DNA from: Paenibacillus yonginensis
GTDB taxonomy: Bacteria; Bacillota; Bacilli; Paenibacillales; Paenibacillaceae
Direction: 5' to 3'
NCBI RefSeq assembly: GCF_001685395.1
Contig: NZ_CP014167.1
Span: 4,410,001-4,474,000, forward strand
Length of the DNA: 64,000 nucleotides
The position numbers and the translations under genes were made by a program. Below are positions 53,075-62,029 of this stretch, piece by piece. Below the pieces are notes generated by a model. The model did not search any database and was not told the origin of the DNA. It saw only the letters and a list, made by a program, of their open reading frames with translations. Within the stretch, counting starts at the first letter, position 1, and each line of letters begins with the position of its first letter.

Positions 53075-53647
53075 TTATTCCAAATTGGCATGGTTGCCGT
53101 ACATCCCCGTGCCGTTCAATCCTTTGAGCTGCATGATCCGCAGGATAACGGCATCGTAGAAGAGCAGCAGGGTTTGCTCAAACAAGGAGCCCATTGGCTG
53201 GAGTGTCAGGGTTCCTGCGCCTTGATCCTGCTCGCTCCGGTCCTTAACAGCCCCGGGAAGTTTAACGACCAGGTCGCTGATTGAACCGAGGGAAGAATCC
53301 GGATTAATCGTAACAGCAGCCACAGAAGCTTTAGCCGCTTTGGCTTTGCTTGCCATCAGGACCAGACTGGCGGTCTCGCCGGAGCCGGAGCCGATGATCA
53401 GCAGATCCCGCTCCGTAATTCCAGGCGTAACCGTCTCGCCTACCACATAAGCCGGAATGCCGGCATGCATAAGGCGCATGGCAAAGGCCCGGCCCATCAA
53501 GCCCGAGCGGCCAGCCCCGGCCAGAAACACCTGCTCTGAACGCATGACCGTCTCAGCCAGCTCCGTTATGGAGCTGTCAGCGATCAGCTGTGCCGACTGC
53601 TCCAGTTCGCTGGCGATCAGCCGGGCCAAATGAGAAGAGGCGTTCAT
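53075..53647 (-). CDS. hxlB: 6-phospho-3-hexuloisomerase
   Basis: 190 aa. Second step of the ribulose monophosphate pathway, converting 3-hexulose-6-phosphate (from formaldehyde and ribulose-5-phosphate) to fructose-6-phosphate. The SIS fold is marked by VFLAGAGRSGLMGRAFAMRL and the sugar-phosphate-binding IIGSGSGETASLVLMASKAK, then AAVTINPDSSLGSISDLVVK and the C-terminal QPMGSLFEQTLLLFYDAVIL. It begins 2 nt after the hxlA stop, and a terminator follows. Confident from both sequence and context. Confidence 0.95.
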   Translation of the reverse strand: MNASSHLARLIASELEQSAQLIADSSITELAETVMRSEQVFLAGAGRSGLMGRAFAMRLMHAGIPAYVVGETVTPGITERDLLIIGSGSGETASLVLMASKAKAAKASVAAVTINPDSSLGSISDLVVKLPGAVKDRSEQDQGAGTLTLQPMGSLFEQTLLLFYDAVILRIMQLKGLNGTGMYGNHANLE

Positions 53648-53649
53648 GG

Positions 53650-54282
53650 TTACGCCTGCCTCACGAGCTTTTGAATTTCCGCTGCCGCTGCTTTCCGGTC
53701 GTCTGCGCCGGTGATTCCGCCGCCTACGATGACCAGATCCGGTCCGGCGCTGACTACCTCGGCAATCGTATCCAGCTTGATGCCGCCGGCGATAGCTGTT
53801 TTGGCTTGCTTCACTACGCCCTTGATCGTACGCAAGTCTTCAAACGAGTTCATTCCCGCAGCCTGGTGGTCATAACCGGAGTGTACGCAGATAAAATCAA
53901 CACCAAGCGCGTCTACTTCTTTGGCACGTTCGGCCAGATTTTTGACATTGATCATGTCCACCAGAATCCGAGCGCCTTGCTTCTTCGCTTCCGCTACCGC
54001 ACCGCTGATCGTCAAGTCGTCGGCTACGCCAAGGATCGTAACGATCCCGGCACCGGCTTCAGCCGCTTTCATGACCTCGTATCCGCCCGCATCCATCACC
54101 TTAAGGTCGGCAAGGACCGTCAGGTTGGGGAAAGCTTCTTTAACCGCCTTAACAGCGTGCAAACCTTCGTTGATAATAACGGGAGTTCCGATTTCAACGA
54201 TATCAATATATTCAGCAACCTCGGCGACAACTTCCTTTGCGCCTGTAATATCCACCAGATCGAGTGCCAATTGAAGTTCCAT
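53650..54282 (-). CDS. hxlA: 3-hexulose-6-phosphate synthase
   Basis: 210 aa. Joins formaldehyde to ribulose-5-phosphate, detoxifying formaldehyde. It is an orotidine-monophosphate-decarboxylase-fold enzyme: ELQLALDLVDITGAKEVVAE, IDIVEIGTPVIINEGLHAVK, LADLKVMDAGGYEVMKAAEA (the D-x-K-x-x-D motif), then CVHSGYDHQA and AIAGGIKLDTI. ATG 54280-54282 is used because AAAGGAG lies 11 nt upstream; a longer frame to 54351 lies before that site. Transcribed away from the HxlR-type regulator gene. Confidence 0.95.
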   Translation of the reverse strand: MELQLALDLVDITGAKEVVAEVAEYIDIVEIGTPVIINEGLHAVKAVKEAFPNLTVLADLKVMDAGGYEVMKAAEAGAGIVTILGVADDLTISGAVAEAKKQGARILVDMINVKNLAERAKEVDALGVDFICVHSGYDHQAAGMNSFEDLRTIKGVVKQAKTAIAGGIKLDTIAEVVSAGPDLVIVGGGITGADDRKAAAAEIQKLVRQA

Positions 54283-54369
54283 GTATACATTCGCTCCTTT
54301 AATGCTAAGATTCTCCTGACCGATAGGGTCCCTGAGTCGAGACGCCTGCATACGGCTGGATAGGCTCTA

Positions 54370-54375
54370 TTATTA
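54370..54375 (-). promoter_or_regulatory. Possible -10 of the hxlAB promoter
   Basis: TAATAA on the minus strand at 54370-54375, about 90 nt before hxlA. The sequence 17 nt upstream (CTTTCG) is far from a -35 consensus, consistent with an activator-dependent promoter. Confidence 0.35.
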
Positions 54376-54417
54376 TCGATCCGCTTCTTTCGCGAAAGTA
54401 GGCACTTTGCCGTCAGG

Positions 54418-54437
54418 TAGTCACCTGCAGGTGACTA
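54418..54437. promoter_or_regulatory. Perfect 20-bp palindrome, candidate HxlR-type operator
   Basis: Two half-sites TAGTCACCTG and CAGGTGACTA meet without a spacer. It lies between the divergent hxlA and regulator genes, about 43 nt upstream of the candidate -10 of hxlA. Confidence 0.6.
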
Positions 54438-54575
54438 ATGGCGGTTTATCAGGCCCTTGTGGGGAAATGAAATTGGGTCCCAAACCTAGTTCTGGCACAT
54501 TAGTTTCCTTTTGATGCTAAGTGCTAGATGGAAAGTAAGTGTAAATGATATACTGATAGAAGGGAGGTGTCGAAT

Positions 54576-55013
54576 TTGGCTAACGAGCTGAAGGAACGGA
54601 TTAATCTCAAGGAGATTAACTGTGAGAAGGAATTAACCCTTGCCGTGATCGGCGGGAAATGGAAATTGATCATTTTGTGGCATCTCGGTCTGGAAGGCAC
54701 CAAACGGTTTGGGGAGCTGAAGAAGCTGATTCCGAACATTACACAAAAAATGCTGACCAACCAGCTTCGTGAGCTGGAGGATGACAAGCTGATCAGCCGC
54801 AAGGTGTATCCGGAGGTCCCTCCGCGCGTCGAGTATTCCATGACGGAATACGGCACGAGCCTGATGCCGGTGCTGAGATCGATGTATGAGTGGGGCAAAC
54901 ACTACGGGGAAGCCGTAGTCTGGAACGGATCTGCAGAGGCGCCATCAGCCGGGGACTCGGCCCAGGAATCCATCTCGTCACCAGAGCCTGTGGCCGCTGC
55001 GGTTAGTGAATAA
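54576..55013 (+). CDS. hxlR: HxlR-type (DUF24/MarR-like) transcription regulator
   Basis: 145 aa. Winged helix-turn-helix of the HxlR class: [40 protein letters not shown] (recognition helix), [20 protein letters not shown] with the [12 protein letters not shown] wing. A short Cys near residue 16 ([10 protein letters not shown]) is placed as in HxlR, where it may sense formaldehyde. TTG 54576 is chosen because GGGAGGTG is just upstream and GTG 54567 lies within that site. It is divergent from hxlA, as the B. subtilis activator is near hxlAB. The tail after residue 120 is S/E/A-rich. Confidence 0.92.
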   Translation: MANELKERINLKEINCEKELTLAVIGGKWKLIILWHLGLEGTKRFGELKKLIPNITQKMLTNQLRELEDDKLISRKVYPEVPPRVEYSMTEYGTSLMPVLRSMYEWGKHYGEAVVWNGSAEAPSAGDSAQESISSPEPVAAAVSE

Positions 55014-55038
55014 ATGGAAATGCTCCAAAGACATACAA

Positions 55039-55070
55039 AGCCGCACGCCAATTGGCGTGCGGCTGTTTTT
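55039..55070 (+). terminator. Terminator after hxlR
   Basis: A perfect palindrome AGCCGCACGCCAATT/GGCGTGCGGCT, then GTTTTT. Confidence 0.88.
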
Positions 55071-55117
55071 GATTTCATGTGGATCAGATCAGACCAGATC
55101 AGATCCGGCGAAACGTG

Positions 55118-56989
55118 TTAGCCGGCATCCCCGCTGTCTCCGCCGGCTTCCTCGCCGTACCACAGCTGGCGGAAGCTGTCGCTGGTCTCCAGCAGCTGCT
55201 CGGCCGTACCGGAGGCTTCAATCGTGCCGTTCTTCAGCACGATAATGCGGTCGGCATGAGCCAGCGCGGCTTTGCGGTGCGAGACGACGAGGCAGGTGGC
55301 CTCGCCGCGTTCGCGGAACAGCCGCTCCCAAAGCTTGCGCTCCGTCTCGACATCCAGCGCGCTGGATAGGTCGTCGAAGACGTACAGCTCAGCGTCGCGG
55401 ACAAGCATGCGCGCGGCCGCGGTTCGCTGGGCCTGCCCGCCGGACAGCTTGACGCCGCGCGGTCCGACCAGGGTGTCGAGTCCGTGCTCCAGCCGGGCGA
55501 CGTCTTCCTCAAGCACGGCGGCATGCAGCGCGCCGGCCAGGCTGCTCTGCTCGGGCGGAAGGCCGAGCAGGATGTTGTTGCGCAGCTTATCACTGTACAG
55601 CCGCGGAATTTGCGCCGTGTAGGCACTCTGCGGCGGCACAAAGAAGTCGGCCGGCTTCTCGACCCGCCGGCCGTTCCAGCGGATCTCCCCGCTGCTTGCC
55701 GGCAGCAGGCCGAGCAGGGCGCGGAGCAGCGTTGTTTTGCCGGAACCGATCATCCCTGTGATGACGGTGAAAGAACCGCGCTCCAGCTCCAGGTCAATGT
55801 CTTGAATGCCCCGGCCGGTCTCCGGATACCTATAACTCAGGCCCCTGGCCTCCAGCTTGTGGAGCGGCCCCAACTGAAGGCCGTTTGGCACCGAGGCTTC
55901 AGCCTTGCCCGGGACAAGCCCGTGTTTGGGCTCTACAGCCGCCGTTTGTGCAGTTTCGTTCTGCCGGCTGCTGCGTCCGCCCCAGTTGCGGCCCGGCTTG
56001 CCGATTCCGATATAAGCTGCGGCGCTGAGCAGGGAAGCGGGCGCCCCTTGAAGCATGTTTTTCAGTCGGCCAAAGCTGACTGTCATTTGTTTATAGTAGG
56101 TCATAAAGTTGCCCAGATTGGAGATCAGCTGGGTCACGAACGTCAAATAATAGACGAACAAAGACAAATCGCCGACACTGAAAGTCCCGCTGCGCATTTT
56201 GTAGCCGGCCAGCACCAGAATGACGCCGGTACCCAGGTTAACGGAGTTGGTGAAGACCGACGACAAGGCTTCGGTGATCAGCTTATCCTTCACCATCGTT
56301 TGGCGGCGGCGGTCGCTAAGCTCCACGAAACGGCGCACCACCCGGGATTCCGCTCCTGCAACCTGGATGGCCTGCACATTGGAGAACATCTCGCTGATCG
56401 AGCTGGTGACTCTTGCAGTGGCTTCGCGGCTGGCCGCACGGTATTTCTGAATGCGTGCTGTCGCGATTTGCGCGGCAGCTACGACAATCACCAGCGGCAC
56501 GAAGACAAATAACGTCATCTGTGCGTCGATGGAAATCAGAATGTATCCGGCCACGATGGCGAAGCCGACAAGTCCAAGCGAGTCCACCGACCAGCTGATC
56601 GCTTCCTCCGTCTGGTCGATGTCATCACGGAAGTTGCTGATCGCTTCGCCTGGCGAGCAGGGGATCGCTCTTGCGCCAGGTTCGTTCAGCACATGGGCCA
56701 GCATGTTGCGCCGGACCAGCATGCTGGTCCGGAACCGGAAATGAACATCGGTCAGGAAGCCGCAGGCAATGACGCCCATCCGCCCCAATGCTGCGCCGAT
56801 TAACAGGGCCGCCAGGGCCCAAACACCGTAGCCGAGATTCGTGTGGGCTTCCAGCTGGTCGAAATATTGCTTGGTAATGAGACCCGGAATCAGCAAAGAC
56901 ATATGGACCAGCGTCCAGGCCAGCAGATTGGCTAAATAGATAACCGGGTGCAGCGAAAGCAAACGGATGAAGAAATGCCTGGTTTTCAT
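55118..56989 (-). CDS. ABC exporter subunit with degenerate ATP site
   Basis: 623 aa, six membrane helices then an ATPase. Walker A is GMIGSGKTTLLRALLGL, signature LSGGQAQRTAAAR, and Walker B VFDDLSSALD, where residue 540 is Asp instead of the catalytic Glu. This is the mark of the inactive site in heterodimeric exporters such as TM287/288 and BmrCD. A Gly/Arg/Pro-rich loop (about residues 330-370) joins membrane and ATPase parts. It is encoded immediately after (4-nt overlap with) the other subunit at 56986. The substrate, a drug, lipid or peptide, is unknown. Confidence 0.92.
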   Translation of the reverse strand: MKTRHFFIRLLSLHPVIYLANLLAWTLVHMSLLIPGLITKQYFDQLEAHTNLGYGVWALAALLIGAALGRMGVIACGFLTDVHFRFRTSMLVRRNMLAHVLNEPGARAIPCSPGEAISNFRDDIDQTEEAISWSVDSLGLVGFAIVAGYILISIDAQMTLFVFVPLVIVVAAAQIATARIQKYRAASREATARVTSSISEMFSNVQAIQVAGAESRVVRRFVELSDRRRQTMVKDKLITEALSSVFTNSVNLGTGVILVLAGYKMRSGTFSVGDLSLFVYYLTFVTQLISNLGNFMTYYKQMTVSFGRLKNMLQGAPASLLSAAAYIGIGKPGRNWGGRSSRQNETAQTAAVEPKHGLVPGKAEASVPNGLQLGPLHKLEARGLSYRYPETGRGIQDIDLELERGSFTVITGMIGSGKTTLLRALLGLLPASSGEIRWNGRRVEKPADFFVPPQSAYTAQIPRLYSDKLRNNILLGLPPEQSSLAGALHAAVLEEDVARLEHGLDTLVGPRGVKLSGGQAQRTAAARMLVRDAELYVFDDLSSALDVETERKLWERLFRERGEATCLVVSHRKAALAHADRIIVLKNGTIEASGTAEQLLETSDSFRQLWYGEEAGGDSGDAG

Positions 56990-58767
56990 GCGAGCACCTC
57001 CTCAAGGCCGACAGCCAGCATTCGGCTGAAACGGGAATCCGCATCTTCAGCCAGTGCCTGGGGCGGGCCTTCCTCCAGAATCCGTCCATCTTCCAGAATC
57101 AGTATCTGATCCGCCCGCTGCACGGTGGACAGTCTGTGGGCGATAATGATGCAGGTTCTCTGATCGAGCAGCTTGGTAATGGCTGCCTCTATCCGGCTCT
57201 CCGTAAGCGGGTCAAGCCGGGAGGAGGCTTCGTCCAGAATGACAAGTCCCGGATCGGTCAGAAATACCCGGGCGAAGGCCAGCAGCTGCGCTTCCCCGGC
57301 GGACAGGCTGCCGCCCCCGGAAGCCAGCCGCGAATCCAGTCCTTCCGGCATGCCTCTGTACCAGTCGCGAAGGCCGACCTCTTCCAGGACGGCAATGATC
57401 CGGTCATCCGGGATTCGCTCATCGAATAGAGTCAGGTTATCGCGTACTGTTCCTTCCAGAATTTCGATGTTCTGCGTCACCATCGCCACGCTGCTGCGCA
57501 GCTCATGCAGCTTGCACTGGCGAATGTCCAGACCGCCTAGCTCAATCGCTCCCTTCTGAGGGTCATAGAAGCGAAGAAGCAGCCGGGCGAGCGTTGTTTT
57601 GCCGCTGCCGGTACGCCCGAGCAGCCCCAGCGTTTGACCAGGCTCCAGCCGAACATTCAGCTGCCGGAGGGTCGGAGCGTCCTCCGGATCATAAGCAAAA
57701 CTGAGATCGCGGATATTCAGGGAGAGGGGGCCTTTCGGCAGAGGAGCACCGGGCCCGTCTTGGATGGCCGATTCGGTTGCCAGCAGGTCTTGTACCCGGA
57801 CAAGGCTGGCATCTGCCTTCTGCAAGTCCTCCAGCTGCGTCCGGATCTGTTCGATGGGTTTGGCAAGCAGCTCGGTATAGTAGAAGACCAGATAGATGCC
57901 GCCGATCGAAAGCTCGCCCCGCTTCCAGAGCAGCGCGCAGACGATAAAGGCGGCCGCATTGCCGAAGGCAAACACAAAGATGGTAGTGCCCCACATAAGG
58001 AAGAAACCAAAGAAGGCGCGGACACGGACCGGCAGCATCCGGCGGGCCAGTTCATAATAGCGGCCCATGACATAACCGGCTGCGCCGTTGGCGCGTGTAT
58101 CCTCTGTGCCTTCCAGATGTTCGCCGATAAAGCCGTAGAACTCGGCGTTCAGCGCCCGCCACTTGGTCCAGACCGGCACGGCAAATTTGCGGATCCACTG
58201 GATCAGGAAGATCGCGCCGATAACAAAGGCGGTCATGACAACGCCGACCCAAAGATTTTCCCGGAACAACAGCACCAGGATGCCGAGCATCAGCATGGCG
58301 TTGCCCGCCATATGTATAATGAAACTCGAGAAGAAGTTAGCCAGCGAGTTGACATCTCCGTCTACCCTTTCAATCAGGGAACCGGAGGTTTGTCTTTTAT
58401 GAAAAGACATATCGAGAGACAAGCAATGCTCCGCCAGATCGGCGCGCAGCTTGTTGGTCGTTTTCCACCCCAGATTTTCACTGAAATAGGCGGCGCAGAC
58501 CGAAACGATCTGCTGGATGATCGAGAAGCCGATGAATAAGAAAGCTGCAACATACAGCGGCCTAAGGCTGCCCGTGCCTTGCGCGTTGTCAATGAAATAC
58601 CGGATGATCTGCGGATTCACGAGCTGCAGCCCGATGGATGCAAATAATAAGACCGTGAGACTGATCATTAATTTGCGCTGCGGCAGGACATATCTGCCCA
58701 GAATCGTGCGGTATTTGCCCAGTTTGGGCCTTCGTGCCGTTTCTCCTGCTGTCAATTCCCCGGACAT
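56986..58767 (-). CDS. ABC exporter subunit with canonical ATP site
   Basis: 593 aa, six membrane helices and ATPase. Walker A LLGRTGSGKTTLARLLLRFY, the signature region GSLSAGEAQLLAFARVFLTD (LSxGxxQ here as LSAGEAQ), and Walker B LVILDEASSRLDP with the catalytic Glu513. It is the partner of the degenerate subunit encoded next in the operon. ATG 58765-58767 is chosen because AAAGGAGTG lies 9 nt upstream; a TTG at 58794 sits before that site. Heterodimeric multidrug or lipid exporter; substrate unknown. Confidence 0.92.
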   Translation of the reverse strand: MSGELTAGETARRPKLGKYRTILGRYVLPQRKLMISLTVLLFASIGLQLVNPQIIRYFIDNAQGTGSLRPLYVAAFLFIGFSIIQQIVSVCAAYFSENLGWKTTNKLRADLAEHCLSLDMSFHKRQTSGSLIERVDGDVNSLANFFSSFIIHMAGNAMLMLGILVLLFRENLWVGVVMTAFVIGAIFLIQWIRKFAVPVWTKWRALNAEFYGFIGEHLEGTEDTRANGAAGYVMGRYYELARRMLPVRVRAFFGFFLMWGTTIFVFAFGNAAAFIVCALLWKRGELSIGGIYLVFYYTELLAKPIEQIRTQLEDLQKADASLVRVQDLLATESAIQDGPGAPLPKGPLSLNIRDLSFAYDPEDAPTLRQLNVRLEPGQTLGLLGRTGSGKTTLARLLLRFYDPQKGAIELGGLDIRQCKLHELRSSVAMVTQNIEILEGTVRDNLTLFDERIPDDRIIAVLEEVGLRDWYRGMPEGLDSRLASGGGSLSAGEAQLLAFARVFLTDPGLVILDEASSRLDPLTESRIEAAITKLLDQRTCIIIAHRLSTVQRADQILILEDGRILEEGPPQALAEDADSRFSRMLAVGLEEVLA

Positions 58768-59010
58768 ACTAAGAACACTCCTTTCCTTTCGCAATGGTAA
58801 ATGTATCCTGTTCCTGGCGGAGAGTCAATGCCGAGATTGACTATAAATTCAGTCTGCAAGCCGTCTCCAAGCCCTTCCTATATCCTATATGGAAACGTAT
58901 GTTCCTTCAAGGCGTAATGGGGATATTTTCTCCCGATCAGTTGAAAGGTTATGATAGATTTAGGGTGTAGTTCACCAAATAACTTCACACAGGATAGGAA
59001 TACTGACGGA

Positions 59011-60198
59011 ATGAACATAGCTTTGGATATGAAAACGGTCTTTACGCTTGTCGCCCTTGGTCATTTATGTACCCTGATTCTGATTTCCGCCTATCGAAGT
59101 AAATTCACGCAGGTTTCGGCTATTTACTGGTTCAGCCTCTCCAAGGGGCTTCAAGGGGCCGTATGGGGCTTGTCCGTCTTTCGGTTTGTCCTGCCGGACA
59201 TGTTTGGGGTTGTGCTGCCCAATCTGATCTTGTTTGTCGCGGCTTGGCTGGAGATGGGGGCGGTGCTGAAAGCGATAGGCGGCATGAATCCGTTTATACG
59301 CCGGTTTATGCTCCTTCTTACAGCGGTCGGCCTGTCTGGCTATCTCCTTATCTTCTTCTGTTTCGATGCTGGGTGGCCGAGAATCAGTTTCTCCTCGCTC
59401 ATGATTTTTTTGTTTGTCGCTTATCCGGTGTACAGGCTGGCAGGGGACAAGCAGGCCTCAGCGTTGAAAAAGACCTTGAGCGCCATGTACGCCACCCTTG
59501 GCGTCTTCCTGCTGATGCGGGCTGTGCTAGCGGTCAGCATGGCCGATCAGATGAGTTTGTTCTCCGGAGCCAACTGGTATCAGTTTGTTTCTTATTTCTT
59601 CATTTTCTTTATGATGCTGGTCGGAAATATTGGCTTTATTCTGCTTTCAAAGGAACAGGCCGACGAGAAGCTTCTGCAGCTGGCCAGTTATGATGATCTG
59701 ACCGGGGCATTGAACTGCAGAACCTTCATAGAGAAGTCGCAGCGCTCCATCGAACAGCTTGCAAGGCGCGGGGAGCCGGTCTCTTTTATTTTGTTTGATA
59801 TCGACCATTACAAGAGGATTAACGATACGCATGGCCATGACGTGGGGGATCGCGTCCTTCAGGAGATGGCAGGCGATGTTCAGCAGCTATTGGAAGGGCG
59901 CGGCTGGCTGGGCAGATATGGCGGGGACGAATTTGCCCTCCTGCTCCCTGGCCTTGGTGAACAGGAATCGGAAGCATTTGCCGAATGGTTAAGATCCCGG
60001 CTTGCCGAAAAGAGAGCTTCCGGAGCATTGATCCCTTATACGGTCAGCATGGGTATCGTTACGCTTACCGCTGCCAGGGATCTTGCCGTTTCGCAGCTCT
60101 ATAAGCTCAGCGACCAGGCGCTTTATGCGGCTAAACGCCAGGGGCGCAACCGGCTGGAGCGAAACAGCTCGCCTTCTGATGAGCAGAGACAAAATTAA
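59011..60198 (+). CDS. Membrane diguanylate cyclase (GGDEF)
   Basis: 395 aa if started at ATG 59011 (alternatives 58951 and 59029; none has a strong site). Six or more N-terminal membrane helices (FTLVALGHLCTLILISAYRS and onwards), then a GGDEF domain: ASYDDLTGALNCRTFIEKSQ, FILFDIDHYKRINDTHGHDV, GRYGGDEFALLLP near residue 304, and YTVSMGIVTLTAA, DQALYAAKRQGRNRLER. The GGDEF site is complete, so it should make c-di-GMP from two GTP. The I-site RxxD is not present (EGRG stands there), so product inhibition at that site is not expected. It could feed the YdaK-like receptor at 48357. Confidence 0.93.
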   Translation: MNIALDMKTVFTLVALGHLCTLILISAYRSKFTQVSAIYWFSLSKGLQGAVWGLSVFRFVLPDMFGVVLPNLILFVAAWLEMGAVLKAIGGMNPFIRRFMLLLTAVGLSGYLLIFFCFDAGWPRISFSSLMIFLFVAYPVYRLAGDKQASALKKTLSAMYATLGVFLLMRAVLAVSMADQMSLFSGANWYQFVSYFFIFFMMLVGNIGFILLSKEQADEKLLQLASYDDLTGALNCRTFIEKSQRSIEQLARRGEPVSFILFDIDHYKRINDTHGHDVGDRVLQEMAGDVQQLLEGRGWLGRYGGDEFALLLPGLGEQESEAFAEWLRSRLAEKRASGALIPYTVSMGIVTLTAARDLAVSQLYKLSDQALYAAKRQGRNRLERNSSPSDEQRQN

Positions 60199-60233
60199 AG
60201 CCTGCCTCAAGGGTCGTCGAGGCAGGCTTCTTT
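60198..60233. terminator. Terminator between convergent genes
   Basis: AAGCCTGCCTC pairs with GAGGCAGGCTT over a 10-nt loop, then CTTTAA. It separates the cyclase gene from the MATE gene. Confidence 0.85.
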
Positions 60234-60307
60234 AACCTGTTTGGATAAGCTATTTTGTTTGATCTTGCGATCTATACGATCTGTAAGCTGGCGCTGTGAC
60301 CAAGGGC

Positions 60308-61720
60308 TTAACCGGCAGCCGGTGCAGCCTGTACGGCCGGTTCCGCTGCCGGATCATGATCGACCAGCGAATAACGCTCCCACGCCCGGCTGCGCCAGCG
60401 GAAATACATGATGACGGCCCGGGTCCATTCGTCGGCGGCAATGGCGAGCCAAATGCCCGCCAGTCCCAGATGCAGCTGGAAGACCAGCAGATAACCGAGC
60501 GGCAGCGACATGCAGACCATGGAGAGGAGACCCATGTAGACCGGGAATCTGGCGTCGCCTGCAGCCCGCAGGGAGTTGATGATGACGATGTTCACCGTTC
60601 GTCCGGTCTCCAGAATCAGACTCAGCAGCAGTACCTGGGAGCCGAGTCTGACAATTGCCAGATCATCCGTGAACAGATGGAATAAAGGAACGCGGAACGC
60701 AATAATGATCAAATCGACGATCACAGTCGCGGCAAGCGCCCATTTGACGCTCTTGAAGACCCGGGTGTACGCATCCTGCTGACGTTTTGATCCGACATAA
60801 TGGCCTACCACAATCGCTGTTCCCATTCCGATGGCCATGCTGAACAGATAGATATAAGAAGAGATATTAACGGCATATTGACGGGTAGCCATCGCTTCTG
60901 CGCCGAGATAAGTGACGTATAGGGTGAAGATCAGCTGACAAATCTGATAAACAATGCTTTCGAAAGCCGACGGAATGCCGATTTTCAGAATTTTGGCAAT
61001 GTACTGCTTCGACAGCTGCACATAATAGTTGAACCGAACCCGGACCTCCATAACCCGGTACATCAGCCAGAAGAAGACCAGCAGACAGACCAGGCGGCTG
61101 AATACGGTGGAAATCGCCGCACCCTGAACCCCCATGGCTGAGAATCCAAAATGCCCGTAGATCAGGACATAATTGCCTGCCACGTGAATGACGTTCATCA
61201 GCAGCGAAACGATCATAGTCTGTTTCGTGAAGCCGTGCGTCCGGATCGTAGCGGCCAGCGCATTGATCAGCGCCTGCAGGAAAATCCCTCCGCCTACAAT
61301 CTGCATGTAGGATACGGCATAATCCAGAATAGGGCCATGAACGTTCAGCAGCTTCAGCATCATTTTGCCGGACAGCAGGAAGATCACGCTGAGCACAAGG
61401 CCGACGGCCAGGTTGATCGTAATGGCATTGCCTGTGACCCTGGCGGCTTCGCTTAATTTTTTGGAACCGAGATATTGCGCAACCACGATGGCCGCACCGT
61501 TGCCGATAACCTCCAGCACGAGAATCGCAATCGAAATGATCTGATTGGCAGCTCCAACGCCTGCGACCGCATGATCGGACACCGAGCTGATCATAAACGT
61601 GTCGACGCTGCCCATCAGCATAAACAGAAACAATTCCAGAAAGATGGGCCACGTTAAATGGAACATATGGAATTGTTTTTTACCGCCGGTTGACGAATTT
61701 TCCAAGGCCGTGCTTTCCAA
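60308..61720 (-). CDS. MATE family efflux transporter
   Basis: 470 aa with 12 membrane helices. The MATE opening HLTWPIFLELFLFMLMGSVD then TFMISSVSDHAVAGVGAANQ is clear, as is the matching second half LKIGIPSAFESIVYQICQLI and GHYVGSKRQQDAYTR. MATE transporters export drugs or metabolites in exchange for Na+ or H+. TTG 61718-61720 is used because GGAAGGTG lies 5 nt upstream; the frame extends to 61744 without a better site. The substrate is unknown. Confidence 0.9.
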   Translation of the reverse strand: MESTALENSSTGGKKQFHMFHLTWPIFLELFLFMLMGSVDTFMISSVSDHAVAGVGAANQIISIAILVLEVIGNGAAIVVAQYLGSKKLSEAARVTGNAITINLAVGLVLSVIFLLSGKMMLKLLNVHGPILDYAVSYMQIVGGGIFLQALINALAATIRTHGFTKQTMIVSLLMNVIHVAGNYVLIYGHFGFSAMGVQGAAISTVFSRLVCLLVFFWLMYRVMEVRVRFNYYVQLSKQYIAKILKIGIPSAFESIVYQICQLIFTLYVTYLGAEAMATRQYAVNISSYIYLFSMAIGMGTAIVVGHYVGSKRQQDAYTRVFKSVKWALAATVIVDLIIIAFRVPLFHLFTDDLAIVRLGSQVLLLSLILETGRTVNIVIINSLRAAGDARFPVYMGLLSMVCMSLPLGYLLVFQLHLGLAGIWLAIAADEWTRAVIMYFRWRSRAWERYSLVDHDPAAEPAVQAAPAAG

Positions 61721-61744
61721 GTTGTCACCTTCCAGACAAACCAA

Positions 61745-62029
61745 ATTTAGATGAATCTATTCCCTCAAGTCATGAACGACAGCACTTCCCGACATATAAA
61801 CAAACGTATATTAGCATAGTTCTCATGGAATTACAGCAACTAAAATGAAAAATAATGAAATTCTCTAAAATTTTCAGGAACTTGTCCAGTGCCAGGATTT
61901 CTCTTCAGAACAAAGAACCCGCAGATCAGCCAGATCCAAGCCCCTTTCTAAGCGGAATCGCTGAAAAAGGGTTCTCGACCTGTTGACGCGGGTTTCGTAT
62001 TATTGTAGGGATGAACCGCCGGAAGACGG
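61745..62029 (-). other. Intergenic region between the MATE and siderophore-binding genes
   Basis: 285 nt, AT-rich in the first half, with an imperfect GAACCC/GGGTTC pairing near 61914-61976 and no T-run that would make it a typical terminator. I see no gene here. Confidence 0.35.
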
